Assembly: GCF_002259485.1 (NCBI RefSeq) | Contig: NZ_NPGA01000009.1 | Span: 1 to 64,000, forward strand | Source: Rhodococcus sp. 14-1411-2a | GTDB lineage: Bacteria > Actinomycetota > Actinomycetes > Mycobacteriales > Mycobacteriaceae | Direction of reading: 5' to 3' | Length of the DNA stretch: 64,000 bases | Part shown: piece after piece, positions 15,434-24,602 of the stretch | How the letters are laid out: every line of letters begins with the position of its first letter | Position numbering within the stretch: the stretch's first letter is position 1 | Made by a program: the position numbers and the translations under genes | The notes under the pieces: generated by a model | Database searches by the model: none | Told to the model about the DNA's origin: nothing | The model's input: the letters and a program-made list of their open reading frames with translations, nothing else

Positions 15434-16986
15434 GGTGCGTCCCGCGGGTCCAACACGCCAGGGCGATCGAATGGTGGCTGCATCGGGCTGAGCACCGTAA
15501 TGCGTTCGTCGGGTCGCAGGCGGCACCCGGTCAGCAAATCCAGCACAGCGTTGGAAATTTCGGATGCGGCGGTCAGGACCGCGGTGGGAGGGGCATTGTT
15601 GACCGGTGCGGTGCATCCGAGTTCTAGAAATCCCGCCATACCCGACGACGAAAGATCGTGCGGCAGTACGTGGTAACGAGGGTCCTTCGGCCGCGCAGCA
15701 ATCGGGGTGTCGCCGGCCGCTTGTCGCTGCACGCGGACCATCACTCCGTGATGGAAGAGTGCACCAGCTATTAGCGGAATCCCGCGTCGACGGCACACCT
15801 CCGCGAGTGCTGCAGTCATCGGCAGCATTCCTGTGCAGTCGACGACCACGTCGACGGTTTCGATCGCTGCGAGCAGTCCGGCTGGGTCGTACGGTAGGTC
15901 GGCGTTCTGGCTCACGTCGGTCCAGGGTGCGTGTTGCTCGATGGCAGCGGCTACCGCCTCTGTCTTGGTGGCACCCACGAAATGGGGTGTACCGACGTGG
16001 CGAACAAGGTTGGCAGTGGTCAGGTGATCGCTGTCGTGTAGGTGTATCGCGCCCACACCGCTAGATGCCACGGCGACGGCGACGTGCCCGCCGACAGATC
16101 CAGCACCGGCTATCAGGAGTGTCGTTCCGCCGAGCAGCTCAGCGTCAGGGCCTGCGCGTTTCCGCAGCGCCCGTGTGTCGTTGGATGTGGCCGACAACGC
16201 CGCCGTGCCCAGCGTGTCACCGTCGCCGGTGATGCCGAGCACGACGGCGTCGTAGTCGTCATCGTGTCGCGGCCAGGCGAGCACGATGAAGTCGTGTCCG
16301 CCGCTCGGCTCAGGGAACTGCGAGAGTGATCTGTTGGCCAGCCCGTAGGTGAGGTTAGTGCGTTGCCGGCGGGTCAGTGCCGCCCGAACGTCATCGAGGG
16401 TGCGCGGTGGTCGGGTGAGGTGGTTGCGGAGGTAGAACGCGCCGGTGAGAACGGGCTTGTCAACCGTGTTCGTATTTGGATGGATGCGGTGTTCGATGAG
16501 CAATGTTTGGCGTTGTACGGTCGCGGACAGAGCAGCAATGAAACCGTTGGTGCCGCGAACGATCAAGTCGTGCAGGGGTAATTCGGCTCGGTAGGTGCTC
16601 TGCCCATCGTAGAGACGGTGCGCGTCGAGTGCTCGATCCTCGGCATGAAACCCGTCGCGGGCACCGGTGGCCCACCGGTCGAGACGACCCCATAGTTTGC
16701 CGAGCTCGCGGCCGTCTATCTGAGCTGGGTCGTCTTCGGCCCACAGGCAGATCATGCCTTGTGCATCGTGTTCGGTTCGTAGACCAGGCACGAATATGTG
16801 TGCGTAGCGCAGTGGCCACCCGGGAAAGAACTGGATGTGCATTCGGGTGCTGTCCGTGAGGGGCTGCAGGCTCGCCCGAATCGGCCCCGTCCACCGTGGG
16901 TACTGCTCGTCTCCTCCGGGCGAAAACCCGGCGTTGACCATGTCCGAGCAGAACCTATCGAACGCAGCGTCGTCGTAGGTGTCCAA
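15430..16986 (-). CDS. cap2: CBASS Cap2: E2-E1 fusion ubiquitin-transferase-like enzyme
   Basis: A 518-residue protein of the Cap2 type. The N-terminal ~150 residues form an E2-like domain with Cys80 (GMICLWAEDD) as the candidate E2 cysteine. A linker follows, then a ThiF/E1-like adenylation domain with GAGSVGG at 294-300, DSDHLTTANLVRH at 318-330 and the candidate E1 cysteine Cys458 (LGCTAPVNN). Cap2 activates the CD-NTase C-terminus and links it to cellular proteins, which primes second-messenger synthesis. It starts 11 bases after the CD-NTase gene, so the two are co-transcribed. Both catalytic centres look intact. Confidence 0.9.
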   Translation of the reverse strand: MDTYDDAAFDRFCSDMVNAGFSPGGDEQYPRWTGPIRASLQPLTDSTRMHIQFFPGWPLRYAHIFVPGLRTEHDAQGMICLWAEDDPAQIDGRELGKLWGRLDRWATGARDGFHAEDRALDAHRLYDGQSTYRAELPLHDLIVRGTNGFIAALSATVQRQTLLIEHRIHPNTNTVDKPVLTGAFYLRNHLTRPPRTLDDVRAALTRRQRTNLTYGLANRSLSQFPEPSGGHDFIVLAWPRHDDDYDAVVLGITGDGDTLGTAALSATSNDTRALRKRAGPDAELLGGTTLLIAGAGSVGGHVAVAVASSGVGAIHLHDSDHLTTANLVRHVGTPHFVGATKTEAVAAAIEQHAPWTDVSQNADLPYDPAGLLAAIETVDVVVDCTGMLPMTAALAEVCRRRGIPLIAGALFHHGVMVRVQRQAAGDTPIAARPKDPRYHVLPHDLSSSGMAGFLELGCTAPVNNAPPTAVLTAASEISNAVLDLLTGCRLRPDERITVLSPMQPPFDRPGVLDPRDAP

Positions 16987-16997
16987 CGGAAGTCAGC

Positions 16998-18068
16998 TCA
17001 GCGCTGGTGGAGGCGGTTCAGGGCGAAACCACGAGGTTGGTTGCTGCCCAGAGCGTCGACGGCGGTGATGGACCCGATGGGGAAGCCTGCCGCGTCACAT
17101 CCATCGGGCAACGGGAGTATCTGTCCGCGGTCGTTTGTGCCTAAAATATCGCGCCATAGCTTGGCGGCCCGGCATCTCTCTGCGGTGAGCGCCTCGCGCG
17201 CTTCGCCGGCCAGGCGCTCGAAGGTCTGACCCGCCGATGTCCACTGCCACGGGTCGAGGGCAGGCTTGAGCGGCGTGCCGAGAATGGGGTCGGGCAAACC
17301 GTCCTGGGCGCTGTCGAGCAGTCGTTGGGCGACGTGTTCCATGGTGGAGGCCAGAAGTTCCGCCCAGGATGTTCCGGTGACCAGTCCTTGTTTCCAGTCG
17401 TAGTAGGCGGCGATCTCTACGAACAGCCCGCCGGGGCGCTGCCCCTCGAGATGGACGTGTCTTACCTGCCGCAGCAATCGCACGATCGGTCTGTAGGCAT
17501 TTACTGCGCCGACGGTTGGACTCGTTGGCGCGGTGGCCAGTGTGTCGGTGTTATCGGCGAACTGCACGGGATTGGTCTTGATCCAGCGCCCCTCGTCGTT
17601 GTCCCACTGGTCGCGGTCGCGGTTGGGGATTGCCCAGTGGTCGCCCCAGGGCACGGCAGGTACCGCGTCGATCGCGAATGAGACGTCGCTGAAATGGTCC
17701 TCGGGATCGGGGAAGTCGATCTTCAGTGATCGTGACTGTCGAGTGATCCGGCCGTCCGGGTCTTCGCCTTTCACGCCGTACTCCTCGACGAGAACCCGTT
17801 CGACGGCGTTGTAGATCTTCTCCGGGCTGTGCCGTACAGACAGATTCCTGAATCGCAGGAAGACGTCGACGTCCTTGCCCGGGTACCGGGCGGTCTGGCG
17901 GGCGTAGGAGCCGATGAGCCTGGTGTCGATGCCCCACCCACCCAGTTCGGGGTCGGCTTCGAGTAGATTCCGCACTTCGGTGTGTGCGGCAATCGCGCGG
18001 TCACGTTTGTCGCCGTGGATGCTGACGTTGCGGACTGCTTGGGCGAACTCGTCGTTGAGTGGATGCAT
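16998..18068 (-). CDS. CBASS CD-NTase (cyclic oligonucleotide synthase)
   Basis: A 356-residue nucleotidyltransferase of the SMODS/CD-NTase family. GSYARQT at 53-59 is the nucleotide-binding loop, Asp66 and Asp68 (KDVDVF) with Asp134 (FAIDAVP) are the three metal-binding carboxylates. It would make a cyclic di- or trinucleotide after phage infection; pairing with a SAVED effector favours a cyclic trinucleotide, but the product cannot be read from sequence. The C-terminus ends RLHQR and would be the site modified by Cap2. The ATG is preceded by a purine-rich GGGAGAAAGA. It is the first gene of the four-gene operon. Confidence 0.92.
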   Translation of the reverse strand: MHPLNDEFAQAVRNVSIHGDKRDRAIAAHTEVRNLLEADPELGGWGIDTRLIGSYARQTARYPGKDVDVFLRFRNLSVRHSPEKIYNAVERVLVEEYGVKGEDPDGRITRQSRSLKIDFPDPEDHFSDVSFAIDAVPAVPWGDHWAIPNRDRDQWDNDEGRWIKTNPVQFADNTDTLATAPTSPTVGAVNAYRPIVRLLRQVRHVHLEGQRPGGLFVEIAAYYDWKQGLVTGTSWAELLASTMEHVAQRLLDSAQDGLPDPILGTPLKPALDPWQWTSAGQTFERLAGEAREALTAERCRAAKLWRDILGTNDRGQILPLPDGCDAAGFPIGSITAVDALGSNQPRGFALNRLHQR

Positions 18069-18247
18069 GATTTTTCTTTCTCCCGTCCCTGAAACAAACG
18101 ATAGGTGCTGGGTCCGACAAACTTTGTTGTATTGACTAGGGACGTTGTTGACGGCGTGGCAGTGATTGATCTTCTTCTCTTTTGAAACGGCACCCGAAGT
18201 CGAAGGTCTCCACCCTCACCCTGCGAGACCAAAGCCAGATGGCGACA
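18069..18247 (-). promoter_or_regulatory. Probable CBASS operon promoter region
   Basis: The 180 bases upstream of the CD-NTase gene are AT-richer than their surroundings (especially 18105-18150), as expected for a promoter. No exact operator or sigma-factor hexamers could be fixed with confidence. Confidence 0.35.
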
Positions 18248-18853
18248 TCACCGATGGTGAGCGCCTGCCACACCGCGAATTCTCAGGAATTCCTCACCAA
18301 CCACCCGCAGATCGACTGCCACCGAAGTGCCACCAACGTCCACCGGTGTCCGACCCGGCAAGCGGACGACCAACGTCGTCGGGTCGATATACCGCAGAAT
18401 CGGCATTGCGTTCGACTCGCCCAAACCATGAGCGCTGGACATGACCATCCAGTGAAACGCGCCGAAGGCGTTGTAGGGCTCGCGAGCGAACTGGTCTATT
18501 CGCTCATCGAAGTGTTCGAGTGAGTCCCGGACGCTCCTTGACTTGAGCGGAGAATCATCGGCGACTTTCAACCTCTCGCGCAGCGCTCGACCTCTCTCTG
18601 CTCGCCACGGATCACGGTCAAGGCCCGGTATCGGCCAAAGCATCTTGGACGCGAACGCGGCCGCAGAAAGACTCACCGTAATACCTGCCACCAGCTCTAC
18701 ATCCTTATTGCTTCGATCTGCACGGTCCGGGCGCACCGCAGCCTCGATGAGGCCGATGCCGAAATCGAACAAACTCCCCTGCCGCGCAACTTCTTCCACG
18801 TACACGTGGATCGCACCAGCGATGTCACGGTCGTCGTCATCACCGGTGGCCAT
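18248..18853 (-). CDS. Conserved-looking hypothetical protein upstream of CBASS
   Basis: A 201-residue, largely helical soluble protein. I recognise no named domain. It begins with an acidic patch (GDDDDRD), has an amphipathic middle with RDPWRAERGRALRERL and ends with a beta-rich segment (TTLVVRLPGRTPVDVGG). The start was set at the ATG at 18853 because the sequence before it loses coding character; a longer frame reaches 18952. It lies on the same strand as the CBASS genes, 180 bases upstream, and divergent from the AlbA_2 gene. Location between two defence genes suggests a defence-associated role, unproven. Confidence 0.6.
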   Translation of the reverse strand: MATGDDDDRDIAGAIHVYVEEVARQGSLFDFGIGLIEAAVRPDRADRSNKDVELVAGITVSLSAAAFASKMLWPIPGLDRDPWRAERGRALRERLKVADDSPLKSRSVRDSLEHFDERIDQFAREPYNAFGAFHWMVMSSAHGLGESNAMPILRYIDPTTLVVRLPGRTPVDVGGTSVAVDLRVVGEEFLRIRGVAGAHHR

Positions 18854-19003
18854 GACTCCATTATTGCGATGCCAGAGCCACCTGGCTGGATAGGCCACCA
18901 TCCAGACGCTCAGAACGCCTGCTCGACGCCTCCCGGGCAGCAGATCCCTCAATTTGCGACTGGACCGACCTACCAGCCGTTGTGAGTCTTACGACCGATT
19001 ACG

Positions 19004-20464
19004 GTGATCCGCGTGGCGATATGGCGTGAACAGTCCCTGGAACAGATCATCGGCGGCCCGCTGGAACTCGAGTCCCTGTCGGAGGCCTCCATTCGCGCCG
19101 TGGTCGAGGCAGTCCCTGCCGAGTCCGGACTTGTTGAGTTCAAAGCGGCCGGGGCATTCGACTCCCACCCGCGCACCGCGAAACAAGCCGGCGGATGGAC
19201 ACAACAACACGAGCGTTCTAAAGACATCGCCGCGCTTGCCAACGGCACCGGAGGTTTGATCATCTTTGGTGTCACGGACGCTGCTACAGGTAGCGACGTC
19301 GCAGGTCGGTTGAGCCCTCTCGACCGCCCCGACATTACCCGCGACATCGAGCAGTACCGAAAAGACATTCGCACCTGCACCTCCCCGATACCTCTGTTCG
19401 ATATGTTCGAGATACCTGCTGCAGAACGTGGTTCGTACATCGTCGCCGTCGTGCCACCCAGCGCACTGGTCCCGCATGCAGTCAAGACCGGTACGAAAGA
19501 CAAACCTGCTTTGGTTTTTCCGGTGCGCGCGGTCGGCGAGGCCCAGACACGCTTCCTGACCGAGGCAGAACTGGCAGACATGTACGCACGCCGAATTCGG
19601 AGCGCGGCGGACCGGACCCGTCGCGCGAACGCACTCTGGGACACCTCCAGCCGAACACTTCGCGACCGCGGCGGGCACGGTGTGTGGGCGGTGGTGTGCG
19701 TGAGCCCCGACGCACCCGTCGATGACACACTGTCCGTGTCCGCGCGCCGCGAGATCACCGCCTGGAATAACAGACGTTCGTTCCCCGACGGTATGATCGG
19801 AATACACGCGCACAGTCTCGACTACCCCTTCCCAGGTCCAGGATTTGTCGAATACACCCAACTTGTCGCAACCCATCTCGGCACACAAAAACAGGTCGCT
19901 GAACCTGGAGCCACCTCGGCATACCGCGCGCTCTACGCCGACGGATCGGGGATCGCAGCAATCAAAGTCGGCGACGAGACCACCACCGACTATTTGGCCC
20001 TTACTCTCGACGAGATCATCGACGCCCTGACCACCTGCATCCCACACCTTCTCGACTGGGTTGGTGACCGGTGCGGAACTTGGGGACCGGCCACCATGAC
20101 GACCTCGCTCGTCGATGTCGACACAGATGCAAACTCCTTCTCGAAACCGGTTCGACTTCAGCCCGGAGACACGCACTCTTTCGTCCACGCGCTCCGGCAA
20201 GCGCACAGGCCAAACCCCCGCGTACAAGCGATCGACCTGTCCACCACCACGACGATGCAGGATCGGCTTGCGCACACCTATCAAGCCGCCGCCGCCCAGC
20301 TGCAGATGTTCGGCCTCATCGAACCGGACCTCCTCGCCCCCGACGGACGAGTCCGCACAGTCGGCTTCGACGGCCGCCACCGGCACCATGTCCAGGACTG
20401 GTGCCAACGCCACAACGTGCCGATGGACGCGCAAACATGGCCCGACTCCGTACGGGAAAGTTGA
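19004..20464 (+). CDS. Schlafen-type AlbA_2 domain protein
   Basis: A 486-residue protein. Residues 35-165 form an AlbA_2 (Schlafen-like, ATP-dependent) domain: ESGLVEFKAAG at 40-50, then KDIAALANGTGGLIIFGV and a later QYRKDIRT...IPLFDMFEI strand. This domain occurs in nucleic-acid-processing, defence and regulatory proteins. The remaining 300 residues are not recognised. The GTG at 19004 is used; another GTG nine bases on is possible. It is divergent from the gene upstream of CBASS, which places it in the same island. A nuclease or translation-inhibiting role is plausible but not shown. Confidence 0.72.
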   Translation: MIRVAIWREQSLEQIIGGPLELESLSEASIRAVVEAVPAESGLVEFKAAGAFDSHPRTAKQAGGWTQQHERSKDIAALANGTGGLIIFGVTDAATGSDVAGRLSPLDRPDITRDIEQYRKDIRTCTSPIPLFDMFEIPAAERGSYIVAVVPPSALVPHAVKTGTKDKPALVFPVRAVGEAQTRFLTEAELADMYARRIRSAADRTRRANALWDTSSRTLRDRGGHGVWAVVCVSPDAPVDDTLSVSARREITAWNNRRSFPDGMIGIHAHSLDYPFPGPGFVEYTQLVATHLGTQKQVAEPGATSAYRALYADGSGIAAIKVGDETTTDYLALTLDEIIDALTTCIPHLLDWVGDRCGTWGPATMTTSLVDVDTDANSFSKPVRLQPGDTHSFVHALRQAHRPNPRVQAIDLSTTTTMQDRLAHTYQAAAAQLQMFGLIEPDLLAPDGRVRTVGFDGRHRHHVQDWCQRHNVPMDAQTWPDSVRES

Positions 20465-20822
20465 ACCGAACAGGAATATGGTTCTTATCGCCGCTGCACC
20501 CAACTGGAACGTTGCAACTACTGGCGTTCGAAGGGCCGGGACTCGAGTCAACCCTCGCCGAGTACTCCGCATCCAACTCGTGCAGAGTCAGCAACTGACT
20601 TGTAACGTTTCCGGCCCCACCGGCAGGGTCCCGCACTTGCGGATGGGAGGCGATGTAAGCGAAGGCGTCGTTCAACTTGCGAAAGACGTTGCTGAAGGCG
20701 TTGGAATCTGGCACCGCGACTGCTTCGTGGTTCGGTTCGAGCCCAGCGGGGATCGGTGCTTCAATGCTTGCATCCCGGGGAGGCTGACCGACCCAGACAA
20801 ACCCATGATCGCTCAGTGGTCG
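20465..20822 (-). pseudogene. 5'-truncated coding remnant
   Basis: A minus-strand frame is open from 20822 (just after a TAG) with convincing protein-like sequence: GFVWVGQPPRDASIEAPIPA, then NAFSNVFRKLNDAFAYIASH and QLLTLHELDAEYSARV. The only usable start is a GTG at 20714, in the middle of this sequence. Toward 20464 it runs into the 3' end of the convergent AlbA_2 gene. It looks like a leftover of a gene broken by the island's assembly. No family recognised. Confidence 0.4.
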
Positions 20823-20888
20823 CTACCCGGCACCACTCAACCCGGTACTGACCCCGGTTGATCCAAAACCAGAGCGGACACAGATCGA

Positions 20889-21056
20889 ATGGGCCTCGCA
20901 CTTCGAGTCGTTGATGCTGAAATTTTGACTAGAAGAAGGATATTCGCATTCGTAGAGGCTGGCGGCGCAAAAGTGTTCTTACGCATGGATCGTCGGAAGA
21001 GCGGATCCGTTGTCGTCATCACGGACGATGGCGTGCCCGCTCGCAGCCGCACGTGA
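20889..21056 (+). CDS. Possible small protein (55 aa)
   Basis: A 55-codon frame (MGLALRVVDAEILTRRR, ending ITDDGVPARSRT) in an otherwise empty stretch. It has two beta-strand-like blocks (KVFLRMDRRKSGSVVVIT) but no ribosome binding site. It converges on the DUF4238 gene. It may be real or the end of a lost gene. Confidence 0.3.
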   Translation: MGLALRVVDAEILTRRRIFAFVEAGGAKVFLRMDRRKSGSVVVITDDGVPARSRT

Positions 21057-21114
21057 ACCCAACGCGCAGCCCGGTATCCCGAGTGTGGGCCGCGAGCCGT
21101 CGGAACCGGACATA

Positions 21115-22173
21115 TCAGCTTGCGGGTTGTCGGTCATCTCCTGCGTCTCGGGTAGAGGCGGGTGTTCTCGCACGACGCAAGTGGGCCATGGCCTGCACGG
21201 TGCCGATCAGTTCTTCGACCCCGCTGGTGTCGACCTCCACCTCGTTCGGTTGGGGAAGATCGTCGGGGACGACATGCGCGTCGTCTGGATGATGCAGGAC
21301 GTGGTGCCGTGCATTGCTGATCGTTGCGTCGTTGAACAGCCTCGCCCACCTGGTCGAGGGCGAGAGGACCGCATCGAGCGTCCCCGCCCAGACATGCTCG
21401 ACCGCTACCTCCGCCTCGATCATCGGTTCAGGATTTCCCATCAGCAGCCCGATGCGTCGCGTAAGTGGGAATGTGATCCCCCATGCATTCTTCAACCCGA
21501 CGCCTAGGTTCGGGTCGGCGCGCGGGTGTGGAATGAGGGAAACCGGTGTGTCGCATGTCAATAGAGTCTTTGTCTGAAATCTGATAAGAGTCCATGGCCG
21601 CCCGCGGATGTATTTGATTGTCGCTGGAAGCAGCTCGGTCAATTGCTGCATATGAGCTAGCGCCGTCGCGTCCGTCGGGGCAATCCCCGGTTGAGTCGCG
21701 AGACGCCACAGGGCGTCCGCCTCGTTCTCGGTGAGGTCGTCGATGCCGCGAGTTCGGGCCGACTCGGCAAAGTTGTCGCGTCCGGCTGCGGCGATGTAGA
21801 GGCGGTTCATCGCTGTGGACAACTGACCAAGATGGTTCCGTTGACTCGGTCCGCGCAAATTCTGCAGTGCGATGAAGGTGGCGAGGACATTCCGGTCCTC
21901 GTGGTTCAGCGGCCACGTTCGGTCCACCTCAATCTTCTGGAAAATCTTCGCAGTGGCGTCCTCGATTCGTCCGAACTCGCGCTCGAAGAAATCGACGGGC
22001 TGCGTGTCGTGCTCGACGTTGTAGAAGTCGCGCGCGACAGTGGTGCTCTTCGTTGAACGAGTCATACGGATCAGGCCGGGTAGCTTGACCACTCCGATTT
22101 GCTTCTGGGCGTTGGCGAACTTGTTCAAGTAGAAACGCGGAACTGTGTGTTGATTTCTAACGATGGTCGGCAC
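21115..22173 (-). CDS. DUF4238 family protein
   Basis: A 352-residue protein with the DUF4238 hallmark near the N-terminus, QHTVPRFYLNKFAN, followed by a region with EREFGRIEDATAKIF and, in the middle, RPWTLIRFQTKTLLTCDTPVSL, also typical. The biochemical role of the family is not established. The start is a GTG at 22173, fixed by homology-like N-terminal sequence, without a strong ribosome binding site. It begins 41 bases after the recombinase gene on the same strand. DUF4238 genes are frequent passengers in phage and mobile-element loci. Confidence 0.8.
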   Translation of the reverse strand: MPTIVRNQHTVPRFYLNKFANAQKQIGVVKLPGLIRMTRSTKSTTVARDFYNVEHDTQPVDFFEREFGRIEDATAKIFQKIEVDRTWPLNHEDRNVLATFIALQNLRGPSQRNHLGQLSTAMNRLYIAAAGRDNFAESARTRGIDDLTENEADALWRLATQPGIAPTDATALAHMQQLTELLPATIKYIRGRPWTLIRFQTKTLLTCDTPVSLIPHPRADPNLGVGLKNAWGITFPLTRRIGLLMGNPEPMIEAEVAVEHVWAGTLDAVLSPSTRWARLFNDATISNARHHVLHHPDDAHVVPDDLPQPNEVEVDTSGVEELIGTVQAMAHLRRARTPASTRDAGDDRQPAS

Positions 22174-22214
22174 GCTCGGACTGTACTGCTCCGCACCGAC
22201 GGGCTTGACTGGCG

Positions 22215-23390
22215 CTATAGGCCGATATTGATGACCGCGTTCCCGACCAACGGGGCGTGCTCTCGGCGATACACCTGGACAGAGTCGAGGCTGGCGTGAC
22301 CGGTTTGTCGGGCGATGGCGGATCCATCGGCCCCGTTGCGGGCGCCTTGAGTGACGAAGCCGGCGCGGAGCGAATGCCCGCCGAGCTTGGCCAGCGCTGT
22401 GGGGTCGTAGCCTGCGTGTTCGGCCCGGCGGCGAATGGTCTGGTGAATCGCGGCCCCGGATAGCGGCGTCGCGCCGAGATTGCCGTTCTTCGCAACGGCC
22501 CGGAGCAACGGCGATCGTGCGGCGGTGCGTGGCACTCCCCCACGGCACACATGTCTGTCAAAAGGTTCCCTTTTGCGCAAGAGCCGGATGACCGACGGTC
22601 GACCGCCGACATCGAAAGCGGCGACGACCTCAGCCCAGCGGACGTAAGCACACGGTGGGCAGGTTTCGTGGGACTCGGTGTAGGGCAGGGCTTTCACCGT
22701 TCCCCTGCCCACTTGGTCGGTCTTCGACTTTCGTAGCCGGACGTGGAGTCCGTCGTGCCGGTGCACTGCGACATCTCCACACATCAGGTCGGATAGTTCG
22801 CTGCGTCGGAATGCGCCGGCGAACCCGAGCAGCAGAATCGCCGAATCACGACGTTCGAGGACTTCGTCGGCCCATCCGGAGCACCGGTCCCGCGCGGTCG
22901 CGACCAGCAATCTGATGTCGTCGACCAGCAACGGGTCTCGCGGCATGCGTGGCCGGTCCCCCGATGCGGCGTACTCCCGTCGTATCCCGGACAGTGTCGC
23001 GGTGACCAACTCGTGCGCCGACGGGGACAGGTGGCCGGTGGTGCGGTGGTGATGGTTGATCGCGGCGATCCAGGTGCCGAAGGTGGCGACGGCGTAGGCC
23101 CGCTCCCCTTGTTCGGTGCGGGTGTCGGCGGCGTCGACGAGGTAGGCGGCGACGGTGATCGGGTGCGCCGGTAGTGTCACGTGACCATTCGTCTCGCACC
23201 AGCTGGTGAAGCGTCTCCACGCAGCGGCGTAGGTCTTGCGAGTTCCCTCGGACCGGGAGGAGTGCACGGCACTCGCGATCCGCTTCGCGACGGCGGGTGG
23301 GATCTCCGGCTCGACCGCGACCGACCTGTCAGCGTCAGCACTGCCCGCAACGGTGGTCACGGCAGGTGTTCGGCCTGGTCGGAAGTCCAT
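22215..23390 (-). CDS. Tyrosine recombinase (phage-type integrase)
   Basis: A 391-residue site-specific recombinase. Residues 45-140 are a SAM-like core-binding domain (TRKTYAAAWRRFTSWCETNG). The catalytic set is visible: Arg195 (AFRRSEL), Lys223 region (RKSKTDQ), His339 and Arg342 (GGHSLRAGF), His365 (QTGHASL) and Tyr374 (VQVYRREH). All key residues are present, so it should be active. The promoter side faces a 340-base non-coding region that could contain an attachment site. It may have integrated the defence island to its left, or the flanking DNA; no excisionase was found. Confidence 0.9.
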   Translation of the reverse strand: MDFRPGRTPAVTTVAGSADADRSVAVEPEIPPAVAKRIASAVHSSRSEGTRKTYAAAWRRFTSWCETNGHVTLPAHPITVAAYLVDAADTRTEQGERAYAVATFGTWIAAINHHHRTTGHLSPSAHELVTATLSGIRREYAASGDRPRMPRDPLLVDDIRLLVATARDRCSGWADEVLERRDSAILLLGFAGAFRRSELSDLMCGDVAVHRHDGLHVRLRKSKTDQVGRGTVKALPYTESHETCPPCAYVRWAEVVAAFDVGGRPSVIRLLRKREPFDRHVCRGGVPRTAARSPLLRAVAKNGNLGATPLSGAAIHQTIRRRAEHAGYDPTALAKLGGHSLRAGFVTQGARNGADGSAIARQTGHASLDSVQVYRREHAPLVGNAVINIGL

Positions 23391-23734
23391 ATCGGCAGCC
23401 TAGCGCAAGTCACCGACACGTCTGCAGCGCAAAACTATACTGAGCTGGTGTTTCGCCTAAGACGGTGCGGAAAATGCAATTTACCGCGGACACATCCGAC
23501 CTACTTTTAGACGTTACTCAATGCTGACCGTCGTGCAGGATGCGGTGGCAAGACTCCCGGCCCCAAAAGTCATTTTCACGCCTATGTTTCACCGCATGTT
23601 CGAGCACCTCCGTACGAACGCATCCGCACTAGGTACAAACCGAAATACAGACCAGCTGGTTGCTAGCGCGGCTGCCAGCTGTTCGTTACTGTGCCTAGTT
23701 ACCAAAGGCAGCGAGGTGTGGGAGGCGGGGTTAG
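23391..23734. other. Intergenic region upstream of the recombinase
   Basis: About 340 bases between divergent recombinase and SDR genes. It contains an imperfect inverted pair around 23465-23493 (GGTGCGG / CCGCGG) in an AT-rich context. This is the natural place to look for a phage-type attachment site. No direct-repeat partner was identified. Confidence 0.35.
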
Positions 23735-24550
23735 ATGCCAGAGGAATGGAGAGCAGCGGTCACCGGCGCCGGTTCTGGGGTCGGCCGCGAAATTGCGTTA
23801 CAGCTCGCAAGCCAGAACTGGTCACTCGCGCTCGCCGACAGCAACTACGACGCCCTCCTCGACACACAGTCTCGATGTGCTGCGACGGCCGCGATCGCGC
23901 GAGCGACCCGTGTCGATGTCTCCAGCCGGGCCGAAATCACCTGTTGGGCCGCATCTTCGCGCAATGGGCTCGGCGGTATTGATGCGGTCTTCAACGTCGC
24001 AGGTGTTCTATATAGCGGCGATGTCATCGACACTCCCCCAGCTGATTTCGATCTCGTGATGGCGACCAACTTCGAGAGCGTCGTCAACAGCTCTCGCGCG
24101 TTTCTGCCGGACATCTTAACGTCACGTCGAGGTCGAATTGTCAACGTGTCGTCCGCATTTGGAGTCATGTCCGCACCAGGCTACTCGGCATATAACTCAT
24201 CCAAATTTGCCGTTCGGGGCTTTACCGAAGCCCTGAACCAGGAACTGCGCCTGGCGTCACGAACCGCGCGTGCGACCTGTGTGATCCCTGGTGGACTCAA
24301 GACGTCGATCGCTCGGACGGCGCGGGCGGCACCGGGCGTTGATCACGCGCGGACTGCCGATTTTTTCGATAGCCGCATAGCCCGAACCACCCCCGAAGTG
24401 GCCGCCCAAAAGATCATTGCGGGTGCGTGGAGGGGGAAGTCGCAGGTGACAATAGGGAACGACGCCCGCCTCGTCGCCGCGACAACGCGCGTGCTTGGCC
24501 CTCACTACCAACGGCTGCTGCCTTCGCTCCTAGCACTGCGACGGACCTAA
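23735..24550 (+). CDS. Short-chain dehydrogenase/reductase
   Basis: A 271-residue classical SDR. TGAGSGVGR at 10-18 is the NAD(P)-binding loop, NVAG at 87-90 the structural motif, Ser139/140 with Tyr153 and Lys157 (YSAYNSSK) the catalytic residues, and PGG follows at the expected place. It oxidises or reduces an alcohol/ketone; substrate unknown. GGAGG lies nine bases upstream of the ATG. It precedes the PAS-like gene by 52 bases, so the two may be co-transcribed. Confidence 0.9.
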   Translation: MPEEWRAAVTGAGSGVGREIALQLASQNWSLALADSNYDALLDTQSRCAATAAIARATRVDVSSRAEITCWAASSRNGLGGIDAVFNVAGVLYSGDVIDTPPADFDLVMATNFESVVNSSRAFLPDILTSRRGRIVNVSSAFGVMSAPGYSAYNSSKFAVRGFTEALNQELRLASRTARATCVIPGGLKTSIARTARAAPGVDHARTADFFDSRIARTTPEVAAQKIIAGAWRGKSQVTIGNDARLVAATTRVLGPHYQRLLPSLLALRRT

Positions 24551-24602
24551 CAAGTCGTCATCAACAGAAACCACTCACCAGACCTGCGGGGGTCGGTCAA
24601 CC

